A DNA stretch of 22,769 nucleotides from JALZAA01 sp035316025 (GCA_035316025.1 DATFXL010000044.1:1-22769), one strand, 5' to 3'. Shown: positions 6,686 through 14,776, counted from the stretch's first letter. Notes: generated from the letters alone by a model not told the origin. Translations and numbers: made by a program.

Positions 6686-7759
6686 TCACGCCCCCGCGAC
6701 GGTCTGCTCGGCCCGTTCGAGCAACCAGACCTCGACCCGCCCGATGTCGCGCACGCGCCGGCTGCGGAGGCGTTGCCACTCGAACGCAGGGTCGTCGCCC
6801 ATCGCGTCCCGGAAGTCGCTCGAGGCCAGGACGCTGCCGGGTCGCGCCAGTTCCACGAGCCGGCTTGCCAGGTTGACGACCGGCCCGTAGTAGTCACCTT
6901 CCTGGGCGAGCACGGACCCTGCCGAGAGACCGGCGCGGGCGTCGGGCAACTGGTCGCCCTCGGAGCGCTCCGTCAGGCGCAGGGCGATCCGAGCGGCGTC
7001 GGCCGCGACCGGCGCCACGAACAGGACCTCGTCGCCGATCGTCTTGACGACCCGCCCGGCGTGCTGCGCCACGGTGTCGTAGGCGAGCTCCTCGAACGAG
7101 CTGACGAGCGTGCCGAGCGCTTCCGGTTCCAACTCCTGGCTCAACGCGGTGTACCCGACGAGGTCGACGAAGCCGACGGCGAAGTTCGCGGTGCCGATCG
7201 TGTTCGGATCTGCGGTTGCGAGCTTGCGACGCGCTGTGGCGCGGAGCTGCAGCCGGAGCGCGTAGTCGAGGACACGCGACAACCCGCTCCAATCGAGCCG
7301 ATCCGGCAGCCGGGTCGCGATCTCCTCGTCCGACCGGCCGGCGGTGAGCTCGGCGTGGATCGCATCCACGGTCGCGTCAGTCTGCACCTCGGCGATCCGG
7401 GCGAGTGCGCCGCCGATCACCCGCACGTTCTGCACCAACGCGGCGTAGTCCTCGCCACGGGGCACGGTCGTGTTCTCGATGAGCCGTCGCAGCAAGATGA
7501 GCGCCTCGACGTCCTCGTCGCGGAACAGGCGCTCGTGCTCCGGTGGGTCGGGAAAGCCGAGCGCCCGCCAGAGGCGCTCGGCAATGCGCTCGTCGAAACT
7601 CGCCCGGCGGCACGCCTCGGCGAAGGTGTACCGAGCCGACCCGGGCAAGAGCGTCCGGTCGAACGTGAGCAGCGACAAGCGCCCTTCACGCTCGGCGCGT
7701 TCGATCTCGTCCGGCGTCGCACCTCGCCGGCGTAGGAACGAACGCAACCGACGGTTCAT
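6686..7759 (-). CDS. Class III adenylate cyclase with N-terminal regulatory domain (Rv1264-like)
   Basis: A 357-residue soluble nucleotide cyclase. Residues 1 to about 180 are all-helical and resemble the autoinhibitory regulatory domain of the mycobacterial pH-responsive cyclase Rv1264. Residues 190-357 form the catalytic domain, with all key residues present: metal Asp199 (VGFVDLVGYT) and Asp243 (TIGDEVLF), substrate-specifying Lys239 and Asp289 (GDYYGPVVN), and transition-state Asn296 and Arg300. This Lys/Asp pair predicts ATP rather than GTP as substrate. No membrane segment is seen. The ATG at 7759 lies 28 bases after the acyl-CoA dehydrogenase stop on the same strand, so the two may be co-transcribed. 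The regulatory signal is unknown; pH or fatty acid would be a guess by analogy. Confidence 0.9.
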   Translation of the reverse strand: MNRRLRSFLRRRGATPDEIERAEREGRLSLLTFDRTLLPGSARYTFAEACRRASFDERIAERLWRALGFPDPPEHERLFRDEDVEALILLRRLIENTTVPRGEDYAALVQNVRVIGGALARIAEVQTDATVDAIHAELTAGRSDEEIATRLPDRLDWSGLSRVLDYALRLQLRATARRKLATADPNTIGTANFAVGFVDLVGYTALSQELEPEALGTLVSSFEELAYDTVAQHAGRVVKTIGDEVLFVAPVAADAARIALRLTERSEGDQLPDARAGLSAGSVLAQEGDYYGPVVNLASRLVELARPGSVLASSDFRDAMGDDPAFEWQRLRSRRVRDIGRVEVWLLERAEQTVAGA

Positions 7760-7787
7760 CGCGGCCCCCCACGGCGACCGTCTTCAC

Positions 7788-9074
7788 CTACGTTGAGCGC
7801 AACACGTCCTTCCAGGCGACGTCACGCGAGACATCCGGGTCCTTGGGCAGGCCGAGAACCCGCTCACCGAGGATGTTCCGCATGATGTCGGACGTTCCGC
7901 CCTCGATCGTGTTGGCCTGGGCGCGCAGGAAGCCGCGCGCCAACGTGGCGCGGTCGTCCCCCTCGGCGAGCCAGGTAGGCCGGCCGCGATGGGCGCCCCG
8001 CGGCGGCGCCTCACCCTCCCAAGCGACGCCGCCCACGCCTTCGAGGTCGAGCGCCAGCTTCTGGAGGCGTTGGTTGAACTCCGCCGACATGAGCTTGGTG
8101 ATCGAGCCCTCTGGGCCCACCTCGCCCCCGCTCCTGCGCTTCGCCGCCGCCCGTTCGTTGTTCAGCCGGATCAGGCGGCTCTCGATGTACGCCTGCGAGA
8201 GCCGCTGCCGCGCGATCGGGTCGGTCGTGCCGCGGTGGCGGACCAGCAGACGCGAGAACGGGCTCCCGCCCACCGTGTCACCGCTGACCGAGCCGGCGCC
8301 CGACAGCGACACCCGCTCGTTCATGAGCGTCGTGATCGCCACCCGCCACCCGTCGCCTTCTTGCCCCACCCGCATCGAGTCGGGGATGCGCACGTTGTCG
8401 AAGAAGACCTCGTTGAACTCGGCGTCGCCGGTGATCTGCACCAACGGTCGCACTTCGACGCCGGGTGCCTGCATGTCGACGACGAAATACGACAGGCCCC
8501 GGTGTTTCGGCACGTCGGGGTTCGTGCGCGCCAGCAGCATTCCCCACTTCGCGAGGTGGGCCAGGCTCGTCCAGACCTTCTGACCGTTCACTACCCACTC
8601 GTCGCCATCGCGCACGGCGCGGGTGGACAACCCGGCGACATCCGAGCCGGCGCCGGGCTCGCTGAACAACTGGCACCAGATCTCCTGGTTGGTCGCCAGC
8701 GGTCTCAGCAGGCGCTGCTTCTGCTCGTCGCTGCCGCACGCGATGAGCGTGGGGCCGCCCATGCCGATGCCGATGATGTTGAACGGGCGAGGCACGCGGT
8801 ACTGGCCGAGCACCTCGTTGACGACTTTCGCTTGGCCCGGCGCTAGTGACAGGCCGGCGCCGTACTCCTTGGGCCACGTCGGCGTCGCATACCCGGCTTC
8901 ACCCAGCCGGACGCACCACTCGGCGTAGTTGAGGTCGCGGCGCAACGCCGCGACCTTCTCCTCGTCGCCGGCGTCGACGGCGTCCATCCAACCCGGCGGC
9001 AGGTTCTCGCGCAGCCAGGCGAGCGTCTGCCCGCGGAGGTCCTCGGACGTGGTCGTGGCCGCATCGACTGCCAT
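7788..9074 (-). CDS. Acyl-CoA dehydrogenase (FadE-type)
   Basis: A 428-residue FAD-dependent acyl-CoA dehydrogenase catalysing alpha,beta-desaturation of an acyl-CoA. It contains the N-terminal helical domain (GYATPTWPKEYGG-like segment, about 61-74), the flavin-contact motifs QLFSEPGAGSD (135-145) and WVVNGQKVWTS (160-170), and the C-terminal TIEGGTSDIMRNILGERVLGLP (389-410). At the usual catalytic-base position just before the second GT, this protein has Gly. A Glu in MNERV (Glu253), equivalent to the helix-G base of isovaleryl-CoA dehydrogenase, is the likely base instead. This is seen in long-chain or branched and steroid-type FadE proteins, but the substrate is not determined. The ATG at 9074 has a -10 element TACGAT six bases upstream and no Shine-Dalgarno, suggesting a leaderless message. 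Confidence 0.93.
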   Translation of the reverse strand: MAVDAATTTSEDLRGQTLAWLRENLPPGWMDAVDAGDEEKVAALRRDLNYAEWCVRLGEAGYATPTWPKEYGAGLSLAPGQAKVVNEVLGQYRVPRPFNIIGIGMGGPTLIACGSDEQKQRLLRPLATNQEIWCQLFSEPGAGSDVAGLSTRAVRDGDEWVVNGQKVWTSLAHLAKWGMLLARTNPDVPKHRGLSYFVVDMQAPGVEVRPLVQITGDAEFNEVFFDNVRIPDSMRVGQEGDGWRVAITTLMNERVSLSGAGSVSGDTVGGSPFSRLLVRHRGTTDPIARQRLSQAYIESRLIRLNNERAAAKRRSGGEVGPEGSITKLMSAEFNQRLQKLALDLEGVGGVAWEGEAPPRGAHRGRPTWLAEGDDRATLARGFLRAQANTIEGGTSDIMRNILGERVLGLPKDPDVSRDVAWKDVLRST

Positions 9075-9080
9075 GCCGGC

Positions 9081-9110
9081 ATCGTACCGGCGTCTTGACC
9101 GACCGGTCAG
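9081..9110 (-). promoter_or_regulatory. Leaderless promoter of the acyl-CoA dehydrogenase gene
   Basis: On the minus strand CTGACC (complement of 9105-9110), an 18-base spacer, then TACGAT (complement of 9081-9086), followed after six bases by the ATG. The -35 matches four of six positions of TTGACA. The geometry is that of a leaderless actinobacterial promoter. Confidence 0.5.
9096..9109. promoter_or_regulatory. Candidate operator (TetR-like inverted repeat) in divergent promoter region
   Basis: TGACC (9096-9100) and GGTCA (9105-9109) form an inverted repeat with a four-base centre, containing the palindrome ACCGGT. It overlaps the -35/spacer region of the dehydrogenase promoter and lies just upstream of the promoter for the opposite gene. 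TetR-family regulators of acyl-CoA genes often bind GACCG/CGGTC-type palindromes. No regulator gene is in the window, so the binding protein is unknown. Confidence 0.35.
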
Positions 9111-9116
9111 GTTCCG

Positions 9117-9144
9117 TTGATGCCGACGGACCGGCTTCTACGCT
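9117..9144 (+). promoter_or_regulatory. Leaderless promoter of the corA remnant
   Basis: TTGATG (9117-9122), 16 bases, then TACGCT (9139-9144), then six bases to the GTG at 9151. The -35 has four of six consensus bases. The promoter looks intact although the gene behind it is broken. Confidence 0.45.
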
Positions 9145-9150
9145 GGATCC

Positions 9151-9795
9151 GTGATCCGGGCGTGGTTGTACCGGAACGACGGCGGCGCCGAGGACGTCGC
9201 AACCGATCAACTCGCGGAGGCGATCGAGCCGGAGAAAGCGCTCGTGTGGGTCGACTGCGCCGAGCCGAGCAACGCCGAGATCGATGCGCTGACCAGCCAG
9301 CTTCGGATCAGTCACCTCGCGGCCGAGGACCTGCACAAGGGGGTCAGCGAACGAAGCTCGTGCACTACCGCGCGCACTCCACGTCGCCGTCCACGACTGC
9401 TACCTCGTCGACGACAAGCTGGTCACGCGGGAGATCGACCTCGTCTTCGGGGACGGGTGGCTGTTGTCGGTTCGCCAGGTCAGTGACGACGTCGGACATC
9501 CGGCGCCCTTCGACCTCGACACCGTGGCCCGGAGGTTCGAGGTAGAGCGCACGACGGAGTCGGTGCAGGACGAGGGATTCCTGATCTGGGCGTTCCTCGA
9601 CGTCATCGTCGACCGGTACTACGACGTCGCCGCGCGATTCTGCTGGGATCGACGCTCATTGCGGGGGTCTACGGCATGAACTTCACCCACATGCCCGAGC
9701 TCGACTGGACGTTCGGCTACCCGGCTGCGATCGCGTCGATGCTGCTGCTGACGATCGTGCTGTACACCTGGTTCAAGCGGCGCGGCTGGCTGTGA
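9151..9795 (+). pseudogene. corA: corA-like magnesium/cobalt transporter, broken by two frameshifts and an internal deletion
   Basis: CorA forms a pentameric Mg2+/Co2+ channel. The pieces here are in order but in three frames. Frame 1 (from GTG 9151) reads an N-domain up to AAEDLHKG near 9340. Frame 3 continues with GQRTKLVHYR to about 9375. Frame 2 then reads LHVAVHDCYLVDDKLV through VIVDRYYDV near 9630. Finally frame 1 gives LLGSTLIAGVYGMNF (the GMN selectivity motif) and a last helix ending FKRRGWL. Each of the first two shifts is what a single lost base would cause, the first beside a run of five G. Between DRYYDV and LLGSTL about 100 residues (the stalk helix and start of TM1) are missing, compared with the usual 310-330. 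The total is only 215 codons. The end overlaps the ctpE-like gene by 23 bases. Single-base errors could be sequencing artefacts, but the deletion is harder to explain that way. Confidence 0.85.
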
Positions 9796-12184
9796 CCGAC
9801 CCTGCCTGCACGGCCGCCGCCGGGCCGCGACCGAGACGTCGGGACACCTCCCACCCGCCCGCCAGCACGACGACCCCGAGCGAGCCGATCAGCAGCGTCT
9901 CACCGATGAGGTCGTTCGGCAGGTGCAGGTCGTAGAACTCGCGCACGTACTCGACCGGGAACAGCAACACGAACGCGACGATCATCAGCACTACCAGCAG
10001 GACTCGGAGCGGCGTCAACGGCTGGGCCAGGATCACCAACACCGTCAAGCTCACCATGAGCATGACGATCGTCGCCGCGGTGCGTTGCTGCGTGAGCGGC
10101 AGGTCGTCGAAGCGGGCGACCGCGAAGGCGACGAAAGTGGTGACGGCCGCGACCGACCCGGCCGGGATCGTGAACCGCAACACGCGTTCCACGAATCCCG
10201 GCACATACCGCCGGGTGTTCGGCGCCAGGGCCAGGAAGAACGACGGGATGCCGATGGTCAGCGTGTCGATGATCGTCAAGTGGCGGGGCAGGAACGGGTA
10301 CGGCCAGAAGGCGAGGCTGACAGCGATCGCGAGCAGCGTCGCCCACACGGTCTTGGTGACGAACAAGTTCGCGACGCGTTCGATGTTCGCGGTCACACGC
10401 CGGCCCTCGGCCACGACGCCGGGCATGGTGGAGAACTTGCCGTCGAGGAGCACGAGTTGCGCGACGGCGCGGGTAGCGGGCGCGCCGGATCCCATGGCGA
10501 CGCCGATGTCGGCCAGCTTCAACGCGAGCGCGTCGTTGACGCCGTCACCGGTCATCGCCACGGTGTGGCCGCGCCCCTGCAACGCCCGCACCATGTCCTG
10601 CTTCTGGTGGGGGGTGACGCGGCCGAACACGGAGCGCTCCTCGAGCGTCTCGCCGAGCGCGTCGAGATCCTCGGGGAGCTCGCGGGCGTCGACGGGCCGG
10701 TCGGCGTGCGGCATCCCGACCCGAGCGGCGACGGCGCCCACGGTGTGCGGGCTGTCCCCGGAGATGACCCTGAGCGCGACACCCTGCTGGGCGAAGTACT
10801 CCAGCGTCTCGGCGGCGTCGGGCCGGACCTGCTCCTCGAGGAGCACGAGCGCGACGGCATCCAGGGTTCGCGGGAGGGCCTCCCCGTCGAGCGGCGCATC
10901 GGTCCGGGCGAGCAGCAGGACCCGCTGGCCGGTGGAAGCGATGCGCTCCGCTCTCGCCGACACCTCACCGTCGCGACCGGCCCACACGATCTCGGGCGCG
11001 CCGAGCACCCAGGTGCCGTGGTCCCCGAACGTGGCCGCGCTCCACTTGCGGGCCGACGAGAACGGCACGAATCCGGTGCGCTTCCAGCCGTCGGCGGCGG
11101 GGAATGCGGCCGCGATCGCGTTCAGCGTCGCATTGCGGTTCTCGTCGGCGCCGAGCGCGCCGAGCGCGTCCTCGACCGGGGCGCCGTCATCGAGGCGCTC
11201 GACGCGGTCGAACACGATGCTCCCGTCGGTGAGTGTGCCGGTCTTGTCGAAGCAGACGACGTCGACGCGGGCGAGCCCTTCGACGGCCGGCAGCTCCTGG
11301 ACGAGCACTTGCCGACGGGCGAGCGTCACGGCGGCGACGCCGAAGGCGACGCTCGTGAGCAGCACGAGCCCCTGAGGCACCATCCCGACGACACCGGCGA
11401 CCGCGCCGCTCACCGCCTCCGTCCACCCGCTCACGGCGTAGTACTGACTGACGAGGAGCAACGCCCCCGTCGGGAAGATCGCCCAGGTGACGTAGCGCAG
11501 GATCCGGTTGATCCCGTCCATGAGCTCGGAGCGGGCGAGCCCGAAGCGCCGGGCCTCGGTGGCGAGCTTGCGGGCATAGGCGTCGTCGCCCACCGCCGTC
11601 GCCTGGAAGCGGCCCGATCCCGCCACGACGAAGCTGCCGGAGAGCACCTGGTCGCCGACCTTCTTGTCGACGGGGTCGGACTCGCCCGTCAGCAGCGACT
11701 CGTCGACCTGGAGCGCCGTCGTCTCGCGTACGATCCCGTCGGCCGCGATCTGGTCACCCGATCGGACCTCCACGAGGTCGTCGAGCACGACGTCGTCGAC
11801 CTCGATCTCGGCCATCGATCCGTCGCGCACCACCCGCACTCGCGGCGCGCTGAGCACCGCCAGCCTGTCGAGCGTCCGCTTGGCGCGCAGCTCCTGCACG
11901 ATCCCGATGAGGGCGTTGCTCACGAGGACGATGCCGAACAGGGCGTCCTGAGGATGTCCCACCGCGAGAATCACGACGAGCAGCACGCCGAGGATCGCGT
12001 TGAAGCGGGTGAAGATGTTGGCCCGCAGGATCTCGCCGAACGTGCGGCTGGTGCGCTCGGTGCTCGCGTTGGTCTCACCTCGTTCGACGCGATCGCGCAC
12101 TTCGGCGGCGGTGAGACCGGACGGCGGCGTCTCGTGCGCCAATTCGGGCGCAGCGGGCTGGCCCGAACGCAGCGGGGCGGTCAC
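9773..12184 (-). CDS. ctpE: CtpE-like cation-translocating P-type ATPase
   Basis: An 803-residue P-type ATPase of the CtpE group, calcium-uptake-linked in mycobacteria, in the cytoplasmic membrane. N-terminal TM pair (about 60-95), actuator domain with SLLTGES (TGES 166-169), TM3-4 (about 230-285), phosphorylation motif DKTGTLT with Asp313, nucleotide domain, hinge TGDGVNDALALK (GDGVND 546-551), and a C-terminal bundle of about six helices including DTLTIGIPSFFLALAPN. The TM4 ion-site motif reads PQGL (270-273), where most relatives have PEGL. Length and the ELPAVEGLARVDVVC segment closely match CtpE. GTG start at 12184, eight bases after the stop of the PhoU/RCK gene, without its own clear ribosome-binding site, so probably translationally coupled. 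Last gene of a three-gene cation operon. The ion is inferred, not proven. Confidence 0.92.
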   Translation of the reverse strand: MTAPLRSGQPAAPELAHETPPSGLTAAEVRDRVERGETNASTERTSRTFGEILRANIFTRFNAILGVLLVVILAVGHPQDALFGIVLVSNALIGIVQELRAKRTLDRLAVLSAPRVRVVRDGSMAEIEVDDVVLDDLVEVRSGDQIAADGIVRETTALQVDESLLTGESDPVDKKVGDQVLSGSFVVAGSGRFQATAVGDDAYARKLATEARRFGLARSELMDGINRILRYVTWAIFPTGALLLVSQYYAVSGWTEAVSGAVAGVVGMVPQGLVLLTSVAFGVAAVTLARRQVLVQELPAVEGLARVDVVCFDKTGTLTDGSIVFDRVERLDDGAPVEDALGALGADENRNATLNAIAAAFPAADGWKRTGFVPFSSARKWSAATFGDHGTWVLGAPEIVWAGRDGEVSARAERIASTGQRVLLLARTDAPLDGEALPRTLDAVALVLLEEQVRPDAAETLEYFAQQGVALRVISGDSPHTVGAVAARVGMPHADRPVDARELPEDLDALGETLEERSVFGRVTPHQKQDMVRALQGRGHTVAMTGDGVNDALALKLADIGVAMGSGAPATRAVAQLVLLDGKFSTMPGVVAEGRRVTANIERVANLFVTKTVWATLLAIAVSLAFWPYPFLPRHLTIIDTLTIGIPSFFLALAPNTRRYVPGFVERVLRFTIPAGSVAAVTTFVAFAVARFDDLPLTQQRTAATIVMLMVSLTVLVILAQPLTPLRVLLVVLMIVAFVLLFPVEYVREFYDLHLPNDLIGETLLIGSLGVVVLAGGWEVSRRLGRGPAAAVQAGSVTASRAA

Positions 12185-12192
12185 GACGGGGG

Positions 12193-13428
12193 CTACCCGG
12201 CGTCGGGCGAGCGGACGAGCTCGATCTCGCCGGTGCTGTCGTCCTCGACGATGCGGAAGCCGGCGAGCTCGGCCAGGCGGTCGCGACCATCGTCGGGTCC
12301 GATCGCGATCAGCTCGTCGCCCGCCTCGAGACGCACGTGCCCCCGCGGCCGGTAGAGGTAGCGACCGGCGCGCCGGATGGCGAGCAGGTAGCTGCCGGTC
12401 TGGAGCTCGAGCTTCGCCTCGCGCAGCGTCCGTCCGTCCAGCTCGGAGCCGGCGGCAACGGGGACCCGGGCGATGACCTCGTCGCTGTCGCCGAGCGCGA
12501 GCCCGAGCACCGGGTGCGTCTCCTCACCCTGCTCGACGAGCCAGACCATCTGCTGGGCGGAGTCACCGAGCTCTTCCGCCGCCGCGCCGAGGTGAAGCAG
12601 GCCACGCAAGGGTGACGGGTCGATCTGCTCGGCGGCAGCCCGCAGCACCCAGACCTCCAAGCGCTCGCGCATCTCGTCGATCCGGTCCTCGAGGTGGCTG
12701 ACCTCGGCGGCAAGGCTCTGGTCGTACAACAGCAGGGCCGAGTACGCGAGCCCGACCGCGACCTCGGAGAGGTTCTTCATCTCGACGAGCACGTCCACCG
12801 CGCGGTCGAGATCGGTGATCGTCGGGTCCTCGTCGACACCCGGCCGTCGCCACTCTGGCGCGCCGGCGAGAATTCGGAGCTCGGCGATCCCCTCGGGTGC
12901 GCCCCGCAGGATCAGGACATCGTCGGGCAGCATGACCTCGTCGCCGTCGGGGTCGATGATCCACTCCTTGCCGCGTCGGATGGCGACGACACGCATACCC
13001 ACCTTGGTCGGCAGCTCGACGTCGGCGAGTGAGCGACCGGCGAGGTCGGAGCTTTCGCGTACTCGTACGCGGTGCGAGACCTCCTCGGCGGCGGCGAGAT
13101 CGGCGACGAGGTCGGCGGGGATGCCGAGCCGGTGGATGACGATGCGGGCGATGTTCACGGCCGCGTCACCGATGCGCTCGATCGACGAGATCACGTGTAG
13201 CACGCTCGACATCTGCTCGGCGTCGTGCGGCGACCGGGCGGCGAGAATGCACACCTCGCGCATCTCGTGCACGAGCGCCTCGAGGCGCTCCTCGAGCTCC
13301 ATGACCTCTTCGGCCATGGCGAGGTCGTCGAAGAACAGTGCCGCGTAGCCGAGGTCGACCATCAGCTCGGAGGCGTCCTTCGCCTCCGAGAGCATGGCTT
13401 TGAGATTTCTCGGGGGTTTCTCGTCCAT
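12193..13428 (-). CDS. Duplicated PhoU-RCK_C (TrkA_C) regulatory protein
   Basis: A 411-residue soluble protein made of two copies of the same two-domain module. PhoU-like helical bundle 1 is at about 8-105 (with IERIGDAAVNIA, 83-94), RCK_C/TrkA_C domain 1 at about 119-190 (ESSDLAGRSLADVELPTKVGMRVVAIRRG), PhoU 2 at about 205-300 (AAEELGDSAQQMVWL) and RCK_C 2 at about 316-393 (GSELDGRTLREAKLELQTGSYLLAIRRAG). RCK_C domains sense ligands such as nucleotides or metals in K+ transport systems; PhoU domains couple sensing to transporters. It sits between a 12-base gap after the MgtE-like gene and an 8-base gap before the P-type ATPase, so it most likely regulates one or both. No membrane segments are present. 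ATG at 13428, with a weak purine stretch upstream. Confidence 0.88.
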   Translation of the reverse strand: MDEKPPRNLKAMLSEAKDASELMVDLGYAALFFDDLAMAEEVMELEERLEALVHEMREVCILAARSPHDAEQMSSVLHVISSIERIGDAAVNIARIVIHRLGIPADLVADLAAAEEVSHRVRVRESSDLAGRSLADVELPTKVGMRVVAIRRGKEWIIDPDGDEVMLPDDVLILRGAPEGIAELRILAGAPEWRRPGVDEDPTITDLDRAVDVLVEMKNLSEVAVGLAYSALLLYDQSLAAEVSHLEDRIDEMRERLEVWVLRAAAEQIDPSPLRGLLHLGAAAEELGDSAQQMVWLVEQGEETHPVLGLALGDSDEVIARVPVAAGSELDGRTLREAKLELQTGSYLLAIRRAGRYLYRPRGHVRLEAGDELIAIGPDDGRDRLAELAGFRIVEDDSTGEIELVRSPDAG

Positions 13429-13440
13429 CCAGGCTCGGCC

Positions 13441-14673
13441 TCAGGTCAGGCCGAGAATCACGATAGCCAGAATCAAGGAGACCGCTCCCAAGAAGTCGAG
13501 GCTCGACGTCACGATGGGGATGCCGTGGTTGTCGGGGTCGAGGCCGAGCCGGTACGTGGCGACGGCGCCGTAGTACCCGACGGCGACGGCCGCCGTCGTC
13601 GCGAAGACGCCGGCGAGCATGGAGACCCCGATCATCTGCAACGAGCCCGGGCTCGCGAGGTCGAACACTGCCGAGACGACGTCGGCTGACACGCCGAGCA
13701 AGAAGAACACCGGCACCGCGTACACGGACACGAGCACGATGTCTTCGGCCGCGGCCCGCCACGGCGCGCGTGAGAGCTCCACCGTGCCCAGGTGCAACTT
13801 CGTCGCGATCCGGGAGCTGAGGATGCCGCCGAGCGCTCCCGCGTCCTCGAGGAACGGGGGCACGAGCACGAGCAGCGCCGGGTATAAGAGGAACGACTCG
13901 ATCCGCTTCTGAACCGTGATCCCGGCGATCACGTCGACGGTACCCGCGATCGCGAGGATCGGGACTGATTCACGCACGATGCTCCGCAGGATCGGCAGAC
14001 GTGCACGCAGACCGACTACGAGCGCAATCAGACCGGCGACGATACAGATCACCGCGACCACTGGCGTGAACCACGCGATGCCGACGAGGTACGTGGCGAG
14101 GAACAGGCCCGGCAGCGTGACCATGTCGCCGGCGGCCGTGACGATCGGTGTGTGCACGTTGTCGAGGTCGAGGTCGAATCGCACGCTCACCGCCGTCACG
14201 ACGACGACGACGAGCAGCACGACGATCGACGACAGAACCCCGCCGACCACCGAGATGACGACGAAGTCTCCGATGGAGATGGAGTTCGCGACCCCGAAGG
14301 CGACGGAGACGGCCTTGGCGAGCACCGCGAGCACGAGCGAGATCGAGAGTGAGAGCGCGAGCGACGCGGCGACGTTCTGGCCGACGAGCGTGTCGAGGCG
14401 GCGCGACACCCGGAACGTGCCGGTGTGGATCGCCGTGCTGAACCGGCTGCCGAGCGCACCGAAGATGTTGCCGCGCATGCCGATGGCGGCCGGAATGAGG
14501 ACGAGCAGACCAGGCAGGGCCTCGAGCGTGTTGGAGATGGCGCCCAGGGTCAGACCTGCGACGAGGTCCCCACCCGACGAGAGGAGGAGCGCGACGAACC
14601 CCGCCCCGACCCCGCTCGGGTCGGAGCGAACAACGGCGACGAAGCGCCGGAGGAGGCGCGGGCGTCGGAGCAT
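13441..14673 (-). CDS. SLC41/MgtE-like divalent cation transporter, internally duplicated
   Basis: A 410-residue integral membrane protein with two MgtE-type transporter domains in tandem, as in eukaryotic SLC41 and archaeal homologues, and without the N-terminal CBS regulatory domains of classical MgtE. The halves align: LPGLLVLIPAAIGMRGNIFG (53-72) with YPALLVLVPPFLEDAGALGG (264-283), and DLDNVHTPIVTAAGDMVTL (169-187) with DPDNHGIPIVTSSLDFLGA (379-397). These contain the MgtE signature (DPxN...PxxT...D). About ten helices are expected. The lack of CBS domains fits with regulation in trans by the downstream PhoU-RCK_C protein, as inference. The ATG at 14673 is preceded two codons upstream by an in-frame TAG, so no longer start exists. 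First gene of the three-gene operon. Confidence 0.9.
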   Translation of the reverse strand: MLRRPRLLRRFVAVVRSDPSGVGAGFVALLLSSGGDLVAGLTLGAISNTLEALPGLLVLIPAAIGMRGNIFGALGSRFSTAIHTGTFRVSRRLDTLVGQNVAASLALSLSISLVLAVLAKAVSVAFGVANSISIGDFVVISVVGGVLSSIVVLLVVVVVTAVSVRFDLDLDNVHTPIVTAAGDMVTLPGLFLATYLVGIAWFTPVVAVICIVAGLIALVVGLRARLPILRSIVRESVPILAIAGTVDVIAGITVQKRIESFLLYPALLVLVPPFLEDAGALGGILSSRIATKLHLGTVELSRAPWRAAAEDIVLVSVYAVPVFFLLGVSADVVSAVFDLASPGSLQMIGVSMLAGVFATTAAVAVGYYGAVATYRLGLDPDNHGIPIVTSSLDFLGAVSLILAIVILGLT

Positions 14674-14727
14674 CTGCTACTCGGGGGCTCGCTCATCGCA
14701 ATCCGTGTCGTCGGCATGGGCCGGTTC

Positions 14728-14733
14728 AGGCTA
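14728..14733 (-). promoter_or_regulatory. Possible -10 element of the cation operon
   Basis: TAGCCT on the minus strand, the same hexamer as in the Trp-repeat promoter, 54 bases upstream of the ATG at 14673. No matching -35 is found at 16-18 bases. The 103-base divergent region 14674-14776 shows no M-box-like or other riboswitch structure that I can recognise and is too short for one. Confidence 0.25.
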
Positions 14734-14776
14734 ACGGGTCACGGCGTGCAGCGCGCTTGGAGAAGACTGTCACCCG

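Noticed and set aside
5897..7735. Open frame of 612 codons on the + strand across mca and the cyclase
   Set aside because: It spans two well-supported genes and their intergenic region on the other strand, and shows no domain pattern; a GC-driven shadow.
9923..12355. Long open frame of 810 codons on the + strand opposite the P-type ATPase gene
   Set aside because: It is antisense to a gene with all P-type ATPase motifs. Its translation is rich in His, Arg, Asp and Glu without any domain, typical of the reverse frame of GC-rich codons.
14194..14216. ACG/ACGACG triplet run resembling a microsatellite
   Set aside because: It encodes a Val/Thr-rich transmembrane helix of the SLC41-like protein; a codon-use effect, not a separate repeat.
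14674..14776. Possible Mg2+ riboswitch (M-box) upstream of the cation operon
   Set aside because: The region is only 103 bases, of which about half would be leader, and no M-box-like set of stems is visible.
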